From positions 1-30,242 of the forward strand of contig CAMLFP010000015.1 in the NCBI GenBank assembly GCA_946479335.1: DNA of 30,242 nt, given 5' to 3'. Source of the stretch: an uncultured Archangium sp. (GTDB taxonomy: Bacteria > Myxococcota > Myxococcia > Myxococcales > Myxococcaceae). The position numbers were made by a program, and so were the translations under genes. Of the stretch, positions 20,371-29,116 are shown piece after piece. The notes beneath the pieces were generated by a model. The model ran no database searches. It was not told the DNA's origin and was given only the letters and a program-made list of their open reading frames with translations. The first letter of the stretch is position 1, and each line of letters begins with the position of its first letter.

Positions 20371-21586
20371 CGGCGCGCAGCAGGAGAAAGTTGCGCTCTG
20401 GGAGGCTCGAGGTCTTCTGCGCTGCCAGACGGAACGCCGCGGCGGCGGCGGCAGGTTCGCCGAGGCGCTCCAGCAGGTGCCCACGCGCCGCGATGAGCCG
20501 GTAGTTGTCTTTCAGGGCGTGCAGCGCGTCGAGCTTCTCGAGCCCCGCGCGCGGCCCGTGCACCATCGCCCACGCCACGGCGTGGTTGAGCGCGACCATC
20601 GGGTTCTGCGTCATCCGCAGCAGCACTTCGTAGAGCGCGACGATCTGCGGCCAGTCGGTGCGCTCGGTCGAGTCAGCCTCGCCGTGCAGCGACGCGATGG
20701 CCGCCTGCAGTTGGTACGGCCCCACCGCGCCGAGTGAGAACGCCGCCTCGATCAACGCCGTGCCTTCGCGAAGCAGCGCGCGGTCCCACTTCGAGCGGTC
20801 TTGTGCGTCGAGGGGAATCAGCTCGCCCGCCTCGCCGGTGCGCGCCGCCCGCCGCGCGTCGGTCAGCAGCATCAACGCCAGCAACCCCATCACCTCCGGC
20901 GCGCGCGGGAGGAGCGAACCCAACAGGCGCGTGAGCCGCAGCGCCTCCGCCACCAGGTCGACGCGATGCACGGCCTCGCCTTCGGTCGCGGCGTAGCCTT
21001 CGGTGAACATCAGGTAGAGCACGTGCAGCACCGCGGGCAGCCGCGCGGCGCGCTCCGCTGGAGTCAGCGGCTCCCCGGAGATGCCCGCATCCTTCACGGT
21101 CTGGCGGGCGCGCGACAGCCGCTGGCCCATGGTCGGCTCCGGCACCAGGAACGCGCGCGCGATTTCACCGGTGCTCAGCCCACAGAACGCGCGCAACGTC
21201 AGCGCGATGGCCGACGCCGTCGAGAGCGCGGGGTGACAGCAGAGAAACAGCAGGTCCAGCGAGTCGTCGTGCTCGAGGGCCAACGCCTCGTCGGCCGCCA
21301 GCGCGCGTTGCTCGTCGGCGGGCACCAGCGAGACGACGAGCTCCTCACGATGCCGACGCGAGGTCTCCGCGCGCACCGAGTCGATGACGCGCCGGTTCGC
21401 GACGTGCAGCAACCACGCGCGAGGCTCGGCAGGCAGCCCCGTGCGCGGCCACGTCGTCGACGCGGCGAGCAGCGCCTCCTGAACCGCGTCTTCGCACGCC
21501 TGCAGGTCGCGATGCCGACGCACGAGCGCGCCCACCAGACGGGGCGCGAGCTCGCGAAGCAACGCCGTGACGCGCGCGTCGCTCAT
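20333..21586 (-). CDS. ECF42-type RNA polymerase sigma factor with C-terminal extension
   Basis: A 417-residue sigma factor. Region 2 is at about 1-75 (LVRRHRDLQACEDAVQEAL and PRAWLLHVANRRVID). The ECF42 hallmark DDSLDLLFLCCHPALS precedes region 4 (ALTLRAFCGLSTGEIARAFL, PEPTMGQRLSRARQTVK). A long C-terminal domain (DUF6596, with VLYLMFTEGYAAT) then runs into TPR-like helices. In ECF42 sigmas this extension replaces an anti-sigma partner and is needed for activity. The ATG overlaps the YCII stop by four bases (ATGA), matching the known association of ECF42 with DGPF/YCII proteins. The final residues SPASGRGAG come from a REP-like element and are probably not native to the fold. Confidence 0.92.
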   Translation of the reverse strand: MSDARVTALLRELAPRLVGALVRRHRDLQACEDAVQEALLAASTTWPRTGLPAEPRAWLLHVANRRVIDSVRAETSRRHREELVVSLVPADEQRALAADEALALEHDDSLDLLFLCCHPALSTASAIALTLRAFCGLSTGEIARAFLVPEPTMGQRLSRARQTVKDAGISGEPLTPAERAARLPAVLHVLYLMFTEGYAATEGEAVHRVDLVAEALRLTRLLGSLLPRAPEVMGLLALMLLTDARRAARTGEAGELIPLDAQDRSKWDRALLREGTALIEAAFSLGAVGPYQLQAAIASLHGEADSTERTDWPQIVALYEVLLRMTQNPMVALNHAVAWAMVHGPRAGLEKLDALHALKDNYRLIAARGHLLERLGEPAAAAAAFRLAAQKTSSLPERNFLLLRAASLSPASGRGAG

Positions 21587-21972
21587 TCAAGCGGCGGCGC
21601 CGACATCACCTGCCGTACCTCGATGTCGAGGTGCAGCGGCGCGCCCTTCTGGCCCGGCGCCATCGAGGCCTCGGCGGCGATCTCATACGCGCGCTGCGGC
21701 GTCTCGACGTCGACGACCCAGTACCCGACGAGGAACTCGCGCGTCTCGGGGAAGACGCCGTCGGTGTTGGGCGTGCCGTCGGCGTTCGCCTTCACCACCT
21801 TCGCCTCGTTGGGGAACGCGAGGCCCTCGGCCGCGACCAGCTCGCCCTGCCTGGTGAGCTTCGTCGCGAAGGTCTTCATGTACCTGATGTGGTTCTGCAG
21901 GTCCTCCTTCGCCCACGAGAGGAGCTGCAGCGCACTGTTCCCACGGTGGTGCATCATCAACATGAACTTCAT
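21583..21972 (-). CDS. YCII-related (DGPF) protein of the ECF42 operon
   Basis: A 129-residue YCII-family protein (MKFMLMMHHRGN start). The family motif reads TDGVFPETREFLVGYWVVDV where many members have DGPFAETKE, so the central Pro is replaced by Val. The fold is a ferredoxin-like alpha+beta dimer. ECF42 sigma factors are typically encoded beside and control DGPF-family genes, which fits its place between the VOC gene (2 bp upstream) and the sigma gene (4-bp overlap). A role in stress or secondary metabolism is suspected in other bacteria but the reaction is not known. Confidence 0.9.
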   Translation of the reverse strand: MKFMLMMHHRGNSALQLLSWAKEDLQNHIRYMKTFATKLTRQGELVAAEGLAFPNEAKVVKANADGTPNTDGVFPETREFLVGYWVVDVETPQRAYEIAAEASMAPGQKGAPLHLDIEVRQVMSAPPLE

Positions 21973-21974
21973 GA

Positions 21975-22421
21975 TCAGGCCTCCCGGTGCGCGCGCTCGA
22001 GCGCCGCGACGTCGAGCTTCACCATCTTCAACATCGCCTGCATGACCGCCTGCGACTTCTTCGGGTTCGGGTCGCTGGCGAGCTTCATGAACGCCGCCGG
22101 CACCACCTGCCACGACAGCCCGAAGCGGTCGCTGAGCCAGCCGCACTGCGACGGCGCGCCGCCGCCCTTCAGCAGCGCGTCCCACAGCGCGTCGACCTCA
22201 CGCTGGTCTTCGCAGGTGACGAACATCGAGAACGCCGGCGTGGGCTTGAACGTCGGCCCGCCGTTGAGCGCCATGAACTGCACGCCCGCGAGCTCGAAGG
22301 TCGTCACCATCGGGCTCGCCTGCAGCACGCGGGAGCCGGGGAACAGCGAGACGTAGAACTCCGCGGCTTTTTCGGCGTCTTTTTCGAACCAGAGAAACGG
22401 AGTGATTTTCTGGGGTTGCAT
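21975..22421 (-). CDS. VOC-family protein (PhnB / 3-demethylubiquinone-methyltransferase-like fold)
   Basis: A 148-residue vicinal-oxygen-chelate protein of the PhnB-like group. The opening KITPFLWFEKDAEKAAEFYV with LFPGSRV, the GGPTFKPTPAFSMFVTCEDQ strand and the C-terminal DRFGLSWQVVP are characteristic. Members are annotated as 3-dmu-9_3-mt or glyoxalase-like but lack a methyltransferase domain; their activity is mostly unknown. It heads the operon VOC, YCII, ECF42 sigma, with GAG 8 nt before the ATG as the ribosome site. Grouping with ECF42 suggests regulation by that sigma factor. Confidence 0.9.
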   Translation of the reverse strand: MQPQKITPFLWFEKDAEKAAEFYVSLFPGSRVLQASPMVTTFELAGVQFMALNGGPTFKPTPAFSMFVTCEDQREVDALWDALLKGGGAPSQCGWLSDRFGLSWQVVPAAFMKLASDPNPKKSQAVMQAMLKMVKLDVAALERAHREA

Positions 22422-22472
22422 GTGGTGCTCCTCGGGAGTGGGTTGGCCTGCACGAAGAAGTCGGAGCCGCCC

Positions 22473-22961
22473 TCAGGGTTTCGACATGCGGCGTAGCCCG
22501 CGCACGGCCCACGCCGCGAAGCTGGTGCCCAGCACCCCGTACGCCACCGCGGGGTTCGGCGCGTCGACGAGGAACACCGCCAGCATCACCGCCGAGCCGG
22601 GCACCGCGACCAGCCGCGCCATCTCCAGCTCCGACTCGATGGCGCGCCACCGGCGGATGGGCGAGTGGTACCAGCCGGTGAGCGCCACCGCGGAGATGGT
22701 CAGCGGCGCGGCCAGCACGCTCAACACCAGCTCCAGCGCGCCCTCGCGCGGCATCACCATTTCGTGCGCGACGCTGAAGAAGCTGGAAGGCGCGCGCGTG
22801 GTGTTGGAGGCCTCCAGCAGCGCCTTCGCCTCGTCGCTCGTCACGTTGCTCAGCTTCTGGTCGACGCGCGTGGGCTGGAGCGCGCCGCAGTGCGGGCACT
22901 TCTGCGCGAGGTGGAACATCCACCGTTCGCACTTCACACAGCGCACGCGTTCTTCGCTCAT
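22473..22961 (-). CDS. Zinc-ribbon membrane protein
   Basis: A 162-residue protein starting at the ATG that gives MSEERVRC; the same frame is open to 23003, but that start would crowd the divergent gene. The N-terminus holds a zinc ribbon (CVKCERWMFHLAQKCPHCGA). Two or three hydrophobic segments follow (LELVLSVLAAPLTISAVAL and two between about 113 and 152), and the tail is basic (RGLRRMSKP), so it is likely an inner-membrane protein with a cytoplasmic zinc finger. The function is unknown. It is divergent from the PLD fusion gene by 95 bp and lies 51 bp past the start of the VOC operon on the same strand. Confidence 0.75.
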   Translation of the reverse strand: MSEERVRCVKCERWMFHLAQKCPHCGALQPTRVDQKLSNVTSDEAKALLEASNTTRAPSSFFSVAHEMVMPREGALELVLSVLAAPLTISAVALTGWYHSPIRRWRAIESELEMARLVAVPGSAVMLAVFLVDAPNPAVAYGVLGTSFAAWAVRGLRRMSKP

Positions 22962-23039
22962 CGGCAGCGCGGTTCTCGACCAACCCGCACCGCGCCACAA
23001 CACCCGGTTGCACGGTGGGATTCCGCCGGCGGCAGCGGT

Positions 23040-23045
23040 TAGGGT
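23040..23045 (+). promoter_or_regulatory. Candidate -10 box (TAGGGT) of the PLD fusion gene
   Basis: TAGGGT fits TANNNT and ends 11 nt before the ATG at 23057. No Shine-Dalgarno sequence and no clear -35. Confidence 0.3.
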
Positions 23046-23056
23046 GCGCGCCCGGG

Positions 23057-25594
23057 ATGACGCACGAACGCGTGCTGCTGGTGCTCGAACCGTCGACGGC
23101 GCTGGCGCCGGTGCTGCAGGCCGCGACGCGCTTCGCGCCCGACGTCACGCAGGTCATCGTGGCGTGCACCGGCGGGCTCTCCCGCGACACGCACGCGGCG
23201 CTCTCCGCGCACTACGAGGGCGCGCCGGTCGCGCTGGCCATCGAAGAACACGTCGACCTCGCGCAGCTCCCGGCGCTGGTGCGGCAACGCGAGGCGACGC
23301 TGGTGGTGGCCGGCCCGTGGCCATCGCTCAGCCCGCGCGCGCGGGTGCTGACGCTGCTGGAGGTGGCGTCTCCGCACGGCGCTGACGTGTTGAGCGTCGG
23401 CGCGCACGTGCCCCCGGCGCCGCCGCGCACCGGGGTCATCGCCCTGACGATGCACGTGAAGTCGACCGTGATGGCCGCCACCGCCGAGACCGCGCGCGCG
23501 CTGCCCGACGTGTCGCGCTTCGAGGTGTTCCTGCGCGGCGCGACGCGGGCCCAGGTGGCCATGGCTGAACCGCAGCTCGCCGCGTTGTTGCCGGAGCGAC
23601 AGGTGACGGTGCACGCGCTGCAGACCGGTCTCGCGGGCACCGGTGACGCGCTGCGGGCGTTCGACGCGCAGTCGTCGGCGGAGCTGCTGGTGGTGGCGAC
23701 CGACGACCTCTGGAGCGCCACGCGCGCGGCCGCGGCGCTGCTGGCGGCGGAGGCACTGGAGCAGGTGGTGCGCCCGGTGATGTTCCTCCACCACGCGCCC
23801 GACCCGGCGCTGTTGCCGCACCGGCTCACCGCCACCGCGCTGCCCTTCCCTCCCGGCGCGCGCTTCCCCACGCACTTCCCCGTCGTCGTGGAGCAGACCT
23901 CGGTGCGTGGCCGCGCGACGCTGGCGCACGACGAGACCTTCCTGCTGGTGGGCGCCGAGGAGCGCGGACCGCTGCCGCACCGGCACGGCGTCATCGAACT
24001 CCCGCTCGACTGGTTGCCCGCGGGCGCGCGTCGCGTAGCGCTCAGGTCGAGCCGCGCGCCGTCGCCAGTCGCCCAGGTGCGGCTCTTCAAACCAGACAAT
24101 CTGCTGGTGGTCGACGCGCGGGTGACGGAGGCCGATGTACAGGAATTGGAGCGCTTCGCGCCGACCCACACCATCGTCTTCGTGCGGCTGCGCGCGCGGG
24201 AGACGCTGGAGGAACTTCGCGAGCAACTCTCGGCCTGGGCGCCGTGGCACGTGCGCATCCTCGACGCGAGCGCGCTCCTCGACGACGGCGGCGCGGGCGA
24301 CGTGCCGGAGAGCGTCGATGCGCTGCGACTCCAGCGCGTCGCGGCGCTGCTCGAGGCGGAGGTGTTCCGCGGTGAGGTGCCGCCCGCCGAGACGGTGCGC
24401 GCCGGTGGGCATCGCGTGACGCTGCAGCTGGACAACCGCGTCGAGCGCGAGCGGCTGCTGAGCGCCATCGGCGCGGCGCGCGAGCGGGTGCACTGGCAGT
24501 GCTACATCGTCGACGACGACGCGGTGTCCATCGCCTTCATGGACGCGCTTCGTGACGCCGGCGCGCGCGGCGTGAAGGTGCGCGTGCTGGTCGACGCGCT
24601 GTACAGCCGGCACGACGTGTACGGCGCGAAGAACCCGGTGCTGGAGCGCCTCCGCGACGCGCCCAACGTGGAGCTGCGCGTCTCACGCCCGCTCGACGGC
24701 GTGCCGACGCTGACCGACTTGAAGCAGCGCAACCACCGCAAGCTGGTGGTGGTCGACGGCCACGCGGCGACAGTGAGCGGCCGCAACCTCGGCGCGACGT
24801 ACTACCGGGGCTTCGACGAACTCTCGTTGAGCGCGGAGACGCCGTACCGCGAGGTGCCGTGGCTCGACGCCAGCGCGGCGCTCGAGGGCCCGCTGGTCGA
24901 GCGGCTGGAGCGCGCCTTCCTCGACGACTGGACGCGCGCGGGCGGGGACACGTTCATCGTCTCGCCAGTGGCGGCGGCCGGAGACCTCGACTGCGAGCTG
25001 GTGCTGCACGAAGGCTTGCGAGACACGCGCACGCTCGACGCGCTGCTGGCGCTGGTGCACTCCGCGAAGCGCCGCCTCCTCTTCGTCAACACCTTCCCCC
25101 TGGTGCTGGAGCTGCAACGCGCGCTGCGCCGCAGCCTCGAACGCGGCGTCGAGGTGACGCTGTTGTTCGGCAACGTGCGGCCGCGTTGGGGCGACGAGAA
25201 CGCGCTGTTCCCCGGCGGTGCGATGCGCGCGTTGGGCGACAACCTGGTGCGCGCGCGCCTCGAGCCGCTGCTGCGCGCGGGCGCGCGGGGCTACGAGCTG
25301 GGCATGCCGTCGCCGACGTTGAAGACGCTGTGGCCGCACGTGCACGCCAAGCTCTTCGTGCGCGACGAAGACACGGTGGCGGTGGGCAGCGCCAACGTCG
25401 ACGTCACCTCGTCGTACTGGGAGAGCGAGGTGCTGCTGCTGGTTCACGACGCCGGCTTCGCGCGCGAGACGATGGCGACCTTCAACGCGCTGCTCTCGCG
25501 CTCGCGGCTGGTCGACCCACTGGCGCCGAGCTGGGCGGAAGACGCCGACCGTCGCCGCTGGCTGGCGCGCAACTGGCCCTCCATCGTGAGCTGA
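23057..25594 (+). CDS. Universal-stress-protein-like / phospholipase D-like fusion protein
   Basis: An 845-residue protein with two unlike halves. The first 250 residues look like two degenerate universal-stress-protein modules: each starts with a hydrophobic strand (RVLLVLEPS; GVIALTMHVKS) and the second ends with LLVVATDDLWSATRAAA then RPVMFLHH, as USP domains end near VRPVLVV. A less clear region (about 250-450) follows. The C-terminal half is a cardiolipin-synthase-type PLD with both HKD motifs: His560-Lys562-Asp567 (HRKLVVVD, then SGRNLG) and His763-Lys765-Asp770 (HAKLFVRD, then GSANVD). It has no signal peptide or membrane anchor. It likely transfers phosphatidyl groups or cleaves phosphodiesters. 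The USP assignment is tentative. Confidence 0.85.
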   Translation: MTHERVLLVLEPSTALAPVLQAATRFAPDVTQVIVACTGGLSRDTHAALSAHYEGAPVALAIEEHVDLAQLPALVRQREATLVVAGPWPSLSPRARVLTLLEVASPHGADVLSVGAHVPPAPPRTGVIALTMHVKSTVMAATAETARALPDVSRFEVFLRGATRAQVAMAEPQLAALLPERQVTVHALQTGLAGTGDALRAFDAQSSAELLVVATDDLWSATRAAAALLAAEALEQVVRPVMFLHHAPDPALLPHRLTATALPFPPGARFPTHFPVVVEQTSVRGRATLAHDETFLLVGAEERGPLPHRHGVIELPLDWLPAGARRVALRSSRAPSPVAQVRLFKPDNLLVVDARVTEADVQELERFAPTHTIVFVRLRARETLEELREQLSAWAPWHVRILDASALLDDGGAGDVPESVDALRLQRVAALLEAEVFRGEVPPAETVRAGGHRVTLQLDNRVERERLLSAIGAARERVHWQCYIVDDDAVSIAFMDALRDAGARGVKVRVLVDALYSRHDVYGAKNPVLERLRDAPNVELRVSRPLDGVPTLTDLKQRNHRKLVVVDGHAATVSGRNLGATYYRGFDELSLSAETPYREVPWLDASAALEGPLVERLERAFLDDWTRAGGDTFIVSPVAAAGDLDCELVLHEGLRDTRTLDALLALVHSAKRRLLFVNTFPLVLELQRALRRSLERGVEVTLLFGNVRPRWGDENALFPGGAMRALGDNLVRARLEPLLRAGARGYELGMPSPTLKTLWPHVHAKLFVRDEDTVAVGSANVDVTSSYWESEVLLLVHDAGFARETMATFNALLSRSRLVDPLAPSWAEDADRRRWLARNWPSIVS

Positions 25595-27136
25595 TTACGG
25601 CAGCGCGCGATGGGTCCCGCCCGGGTTCCCGTGGCCCAGCACCCAACCGTGCGCGGCGAGGTGACGCTTCGTCGAGAACGCCCGGAGGACGTCGTTGTTG
25701 AACAGCACCAGGCGGTCGCCGACGAGGTTGGTCGGGTAGTCATTGCCCCAGTGGAATGACGTCGGCAGCGCGCAGTCGTAGCGGACAACGCCGTCGAGCG
25801 AGACGTCGACGAGCCTGATGCCCTCGGCGCCCCGATTCGCGGCGACCAACACCGAGTTCTCCGCGGTCAACACCGGGAGGCTGGTGGGGAACGACCACTT
25901 CGAGGTGAGCGGCACGCGCCACAGCTCCTGCCCATCGCTGAGGCGGAGGCTCTGAAGCCACGTGGGGAAGCCGCTCCACCCGCAGTGGCCGCCGGTGTCG
26001 ACGGCGACGCGAATCAACTGCTGGGCGTTCATCACCGGCTGCATGCCGACCAGGGGCGACAGGTCCCACGCCGGGGCGCCCGTCGCGCTGTCGAGCACCT
26101 CCCCCGCGCCGGAGCAGCTGCTCCCGATGCCGACGACGGCGTGACCGCTATACGACGCGTCGGCCGTGCGGCTGCCGTCGAGCGCGCGCGACCAGAGGAG
26201 CCCTCCCATCTGATCATACGCCGACAGGCGCGTCACCGACTGACGGGTCGCGAACGGAATCAGCAACGCCCCCTGCTCCGACATCGACGGGCCGAGCTCC
26301 ACCAACCGACCGCCCGGGTTGGTGAGCTGAAGCGTCTGGCCGTCGGCGTGCGCGAGCCGCGCGAACCACACGCCCGAGTCGCTCTGCCAGACCAGCAACA
26401 CGTCGCCGTCGTCAGCGCGGAACACCTTGAGCATCGGCGCCATCACGCCGCCGGGCCCCTCCACGCGTTGGAGCGGCTGCAGCGACGCCCACGGCACGCT
26501 CCACGCCGTCGAGCCATCTGAGGTCCGCAGCGCGTGGAGCGAGGTGAAGGTCGCGACCATGAAGAGGTCATCGACGAGGCCGAGCGGGTACGCGCGGTCG
26601 GGGTCTGACTGCATCGTCGGAACCTCCACCGCGAAGCGTTCGTGGCCGTCGACGTCGAGTGACACCGCCCACGACGCGGTGGACTCGATGATGAAGAACA
26701 GGTGCTGCTCCGGGCTGACGAAGTTGTTGCCGATGGGCACGCGACCCTGCAGGTCGTAGGTCCATACCGGCGAGAGCGGCGCCGCGGCCGGTTGCTCACA
26801 CGTCGCGCCCGCGCACACGCCCGCCGGCTGGCACGGCGACGACTCGCCGCACGCCTCGCCGTCGTGAAGCACGCCGACGCAGGTCCCCGAGAGGCACGTC
26901 GCTTCAGTCAGACACTCGGTGGCGCACGCGGTGCCATCGGGCAGCAACTGCGCGACGCACTGCTGGGCTTCAGCGTCGAAGTGGAAGGTCCGGCACAACG
27001 CGGGCGGGCCGCAGTCAACGTCTACTGGGGCGACCGCGCCCGCATCGACGCTCTCGCGCACCGGCTGCAACTCGAAGCTCCGGCCACACCCGACGAAGAA
27101 CACCACCAGCACCGCCGCCACGCGCCCGAGGTTCAT
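25595..27136 (-). CDS. Lipoprotein with Cys-rich N-terminus and PQQ-like beta-propeller
   Basis: A 513-residue protein. The signal peptide ends in the lipobox VGC (VVFFVGCGRS), giving a lipid-anchored mature protein. Residues about 40-115 hold a Cys-rich segment (DCGPPALC, CATECLTEATCLSGTC, CGESSPCQPAGVC), a style shared with other lipoproteins in this window. From about 125 on, repeated W/DG/A blades (PVWTYDLQGRVPIGNNF; ALRTSDGSTAWSVPW; LRLSDGQELWRVPL) indicate a PQQ-like propeller, probably for protein binding. The ATG is preceded by a TACGCT box. The stop abuts the PLD gene stop with no gap. It lies 30 bp after the lipase-like gene on the same strand. Confidence 0.85.
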   Translation of the reverse strand: MNLGRVAAVLVVFFVGCGRSFELQPVRESVDAGAVAPVDVDCGPPALCRTFHFDAEAQQCVAQLLPDGTACATECLTEATCLSGTCVGVLHDGEACGESSPCQPAGVCAGATCEQPAAAPLSPVWTYDLQGRVPIGNNFVSPEQHLFFIIESTASWAVSLDVDGHERFAVEVPTMQSDPDRAYPLGLVDDLFMVATFTSLHALRTSDGSTAWSVPWASLQPLQRVEGPGGVMAPMLKVFRADDGDVLLVWQSDSGVWFARLAHADGQTLQLTNPGGRLVELGPSMSEQGALLIPFATRQSVTRLSAYDQMGGLLWSRALDGSRTADASYSGHAVVGIGSSCSGAGEVLDSATGAPAWDLSPLVGMQPVMNAQQLIRVAVDTGGHCGWSGFPTWLQSLRLSDGQELWRVPLTSKWSFPTSLPVLTAENSVLVAANRGAEGIRLVDVSLDGVVRYDCALPTSFHWGNDYPTNLVGDRLVLFNNDVLRAFSTKRHLAAHGWVLGHGNPGGTHRALP

Positions 27137-27142
27137 GCGCCC

Positions 27143-27148
27143 AGCGTA
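27143..27148 (-). promoter_or_regulatory. Candidate -10 box (TACGCT) of the PQQ-propeller lipoprotein gene
   Basis: On the minus strand TACGCT fits TANNNT and ends 6 nt before the ATG at 27136. It suggests a separate promoter although the lipase-like gene is only 30 bp upstream. Confidence 0.35.
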
Positions 27149-27166
27149 GCGAGTTCGCTCCCGACA

Positions 27167-28996
27167 TTACGGCACCGTCAGCGCTTTCCCGTCTGCGGCG
27201 AGGAAGTCGACGGCCTGCCGTCGCACGGGGTCGAGGTCCCACATGATGCCGTGCGGGTTGTAGCCCTCGGGCACGGGGTTCATGAAGTCGGCGGGGTCGA
27301 TGAAGCTCCAGCCGCGCAACGGCGTGGAGCCGCTCGCCGCTTGCGAATCGGGCAGGCCGAAGGCGTCCTTCAAGTCGAACTCCGTGTCGTTGGGGATGAT
27401 GAGGTCGCCCTTCCCCGCCTGCTGCAGAATCGCGACGCGCGCGGGCGTGAGCGGCGCGACGTTGATGGGGTCGCCGGGGTCGAAGAAGGGCTGCCCGCCC
27501 GCCTTCACCAACGAGAAGGCGAGGTTGTACTCGGGCGAGTCGACGGTGAGGTCGGTCTGCGCCGAGAGCAGCGCGCCCAACAACGTGTGGAGGTACGCGC
27601 TCGACGTCAGGTTCGAAAGCCCGCCGCCCGGCACGTTCAACATCGCGGTGTCGACGTACTGGGAGAAGGGGATGAAGTTGGCCCCCATGATGGAGCCCAG
27701 CGAGTTGCCGAAGTAGCGCAGCCGCGGCGCGACATCGGGAATGTTGTCACCGTCAACATCGAGCCGCATCGCGACCTGCTCCAGCTGCAGCAGGTCGAAG
27801 GTCATCTCGCGGAAGCGGTCGCGCAGCGCAGGCAGGTCTTCCAGCGAGAAGAACCCGATGAAGTTGCCGCGCGTGCCGTGCTTCGGCGCGTCGATGCCGA
27901 TGCACGCCATGCCTCGCTGGGCGAGCAACTCCGCCCATTGCATGCAGAAGGCCTGTGAGCCCGAGGTGGGCACGTTCTGCGCCGACACGCCGTGCTGCGC
28001 GATGACCATCGGCCACCCGCCCGCCGGCATCGCGCCATCGGGGAAGACGGCGACGAACTGCAGCGGCACCTCCGGCGCGAGCGACGGGTCGGCGAGCCAG
28101 TCAGTGCGGAAGTGCTCGGCCTCTCGGAGGTCGCGCGCCGCGAACGAGCCGATGACCACCGTGCCCACGTGCGTCGCGGGCCGCGAGAAGCCGCTCTGCT
28201 CGAGCCACGGCGAGAGCGTGCTCCAGTCGCCGTCGGTCTTGCGCCACACGCCCTTCGGTGCGCTGCCGCCGCTCTTCGGGGGAATCGTCACGGCCGCCGG
28301 GTGCGCCGCCGCCCACGCCGCGAGCCCGCGCATCGAGGTCGAGACGTCTCCCGCGCGAAGCGGCAGATAATACAACACATCGTCGCGCTTCACGCCCAAC
28401 GCAGACAGTGCGCCGTCGTCGATTGTGTTGTCTTTCTTGAACTCGTCGCCCATGCCGAGCTCGACGCCCGCGGCGGTCTTCGGACCCTTGAGCACCACCA
28501 GCAACCCTTCGTGGCCCTCCGGCAGCGGCACCGACGGGCGCGTCGCGAGGTACTCCGGCCATCCATCGGGGAGACTCTGGCCGTACCGCGCGAGGATCTC
28601 CCTCGGGTGCTCCACGGTGACATCGCGCTCCAGCACGCGCCAGCCCGCGCCGTCCTTCACCAGCCGCGCCACGTGGCCATGCAGCGACGAGGGGTCCAAC
28701 AGCTCGCTCGCGGGCAACAGCGTGGAGCCGAAGTTGCCCAGCGCGGTGACCTCCTGCGCCGCCTGCTTCGCGACGAGGTTGAAGTAGCCGTTCACCTTCG
28801 GCGTCACCTTCTCCGCGGGGAAGAACGGCTGGTACCACCCCTTGCGGTAGCTCACCGCGCCGCCGCTCACCAGGCGCTCGTCGGGGAACGGGTTGTCGAG
28901 CGACTGTGCGTCGGAGCTCCAGAGGAAGTGCGGCGGCTCCGGCGTCGCGGGGCAGGCGCACCACAGCAGGCACAGCAGCAACGGGAGGCGGCGCAT
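27167..28996 (-). CDS. Lipase-like alpha/beta hydrolase lipoprotein
   Basis: A 609-residue exported hydrolase. The start at 28996 gives MRRLPLLLCLLWCAC, a likely lipoprotein signal, followed by a Pro-rich spacer. The N-terminal region, with NPFPDERLVSGG and a later SSLHGHVARLVKDGAG, resembles the bacterial lipase N-terminal domain (Lipase_bact_N) of Vibrio VolA-type surface lipases. The catalytic part shows VIAQHGVSAQN (oxyanion loop), IGIDAPKHGTRGN and the nucleophile elbow GNSLGS with Ser432. A C-terminal DGKALTVP ends the protein. Expected substrate: phospholipids, lysolipids or other esters at the cell surface. The same frame is open to 29386, but those residues lack a signal peptide and overlap a divergent gene. 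Confidence 0.83.
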   Translation of the reverse strand: MRRLPLLLCLLWCACPATPEPPHFLWSSDAQSLDNPFPDERLVSGGAVSYRKGWYQPFFPAEKVTPKVNGYFNLVAKQAAQEVTALGNFGSTLLPASELLDPSSLHGHVARLVKDGAGWRVLERDVTVEHPREILARYGQSLPDGWPEYLATRPSVPLPEGHEGLLVVLKGPKTAAGVELGMGDEFKKDNTIDDGALSALGVKRDDVLYYLPLRAGDVSTSMRGLAAWAAAHPAAVTIPPKSGGSAPKGVWRKTDGDWSTLSPWLEQSGFSRPATHVGTVVIGSFAARDLREAEHFRTDWLADPSLAPEVPLQFVAVFPDGAMPAGGWPMVIAQHGVSAQNVPTSGSQAFCMQWAELLAQRGMACIGIDAPKHGTRGNFIGFFSLEDLPALRDRFREMTFDLLQLEQVAMRLDVDGDNIPDVAPRLRYFGNSLGSIMGANFIPFSQYVDTAMLNVPGGGLSNLTSSAYLHTLLGALLSAQTDLTVDSPEYNLAFSLVKAGGQPFFDPGDPINVAPLTPARVAILQQAGKGDLIIPNDTEFDLKDAFGLPDSQAASGSTPLRGWSFIDPADFMNPVPEGYNPHGIMWDLDPVRRQAVDFLAADGKALTVP

Positions 28997-29003
28997 CACC
29001 GGG

Positions 29004-29009
29004 AACCTA
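29004..29009 (-). promoter_or_regulatory. Candidate -10 box (TAGGTT) of the lipase-like gene
   Basis: On the minus strand TAGGTT fits TANNNT and ends 7 nt before the ATG at 28996. No Shine-Dalgarno sequence. It supports the 28996 start. Confidence 0.35.
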
Positions 29010-29116
29010 GCGCGCGTGCGCTCGACGCCGGCGCTCCACGCGCTTCGGCGCGACGCGGCGGTGTTTCGCCTCGCGGAGGTCAACGCGGGCATCGGGTTCG
29101 ACCACCCGCCCTGAGG

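Noticed and set aside
22198..23190. 330-residue minus-strand frame covering the zinc-ribbon and PLD gene starts
   Set aside because: Arg/Ala/Gly-rich shadow crossing several genes with no coherent domain.
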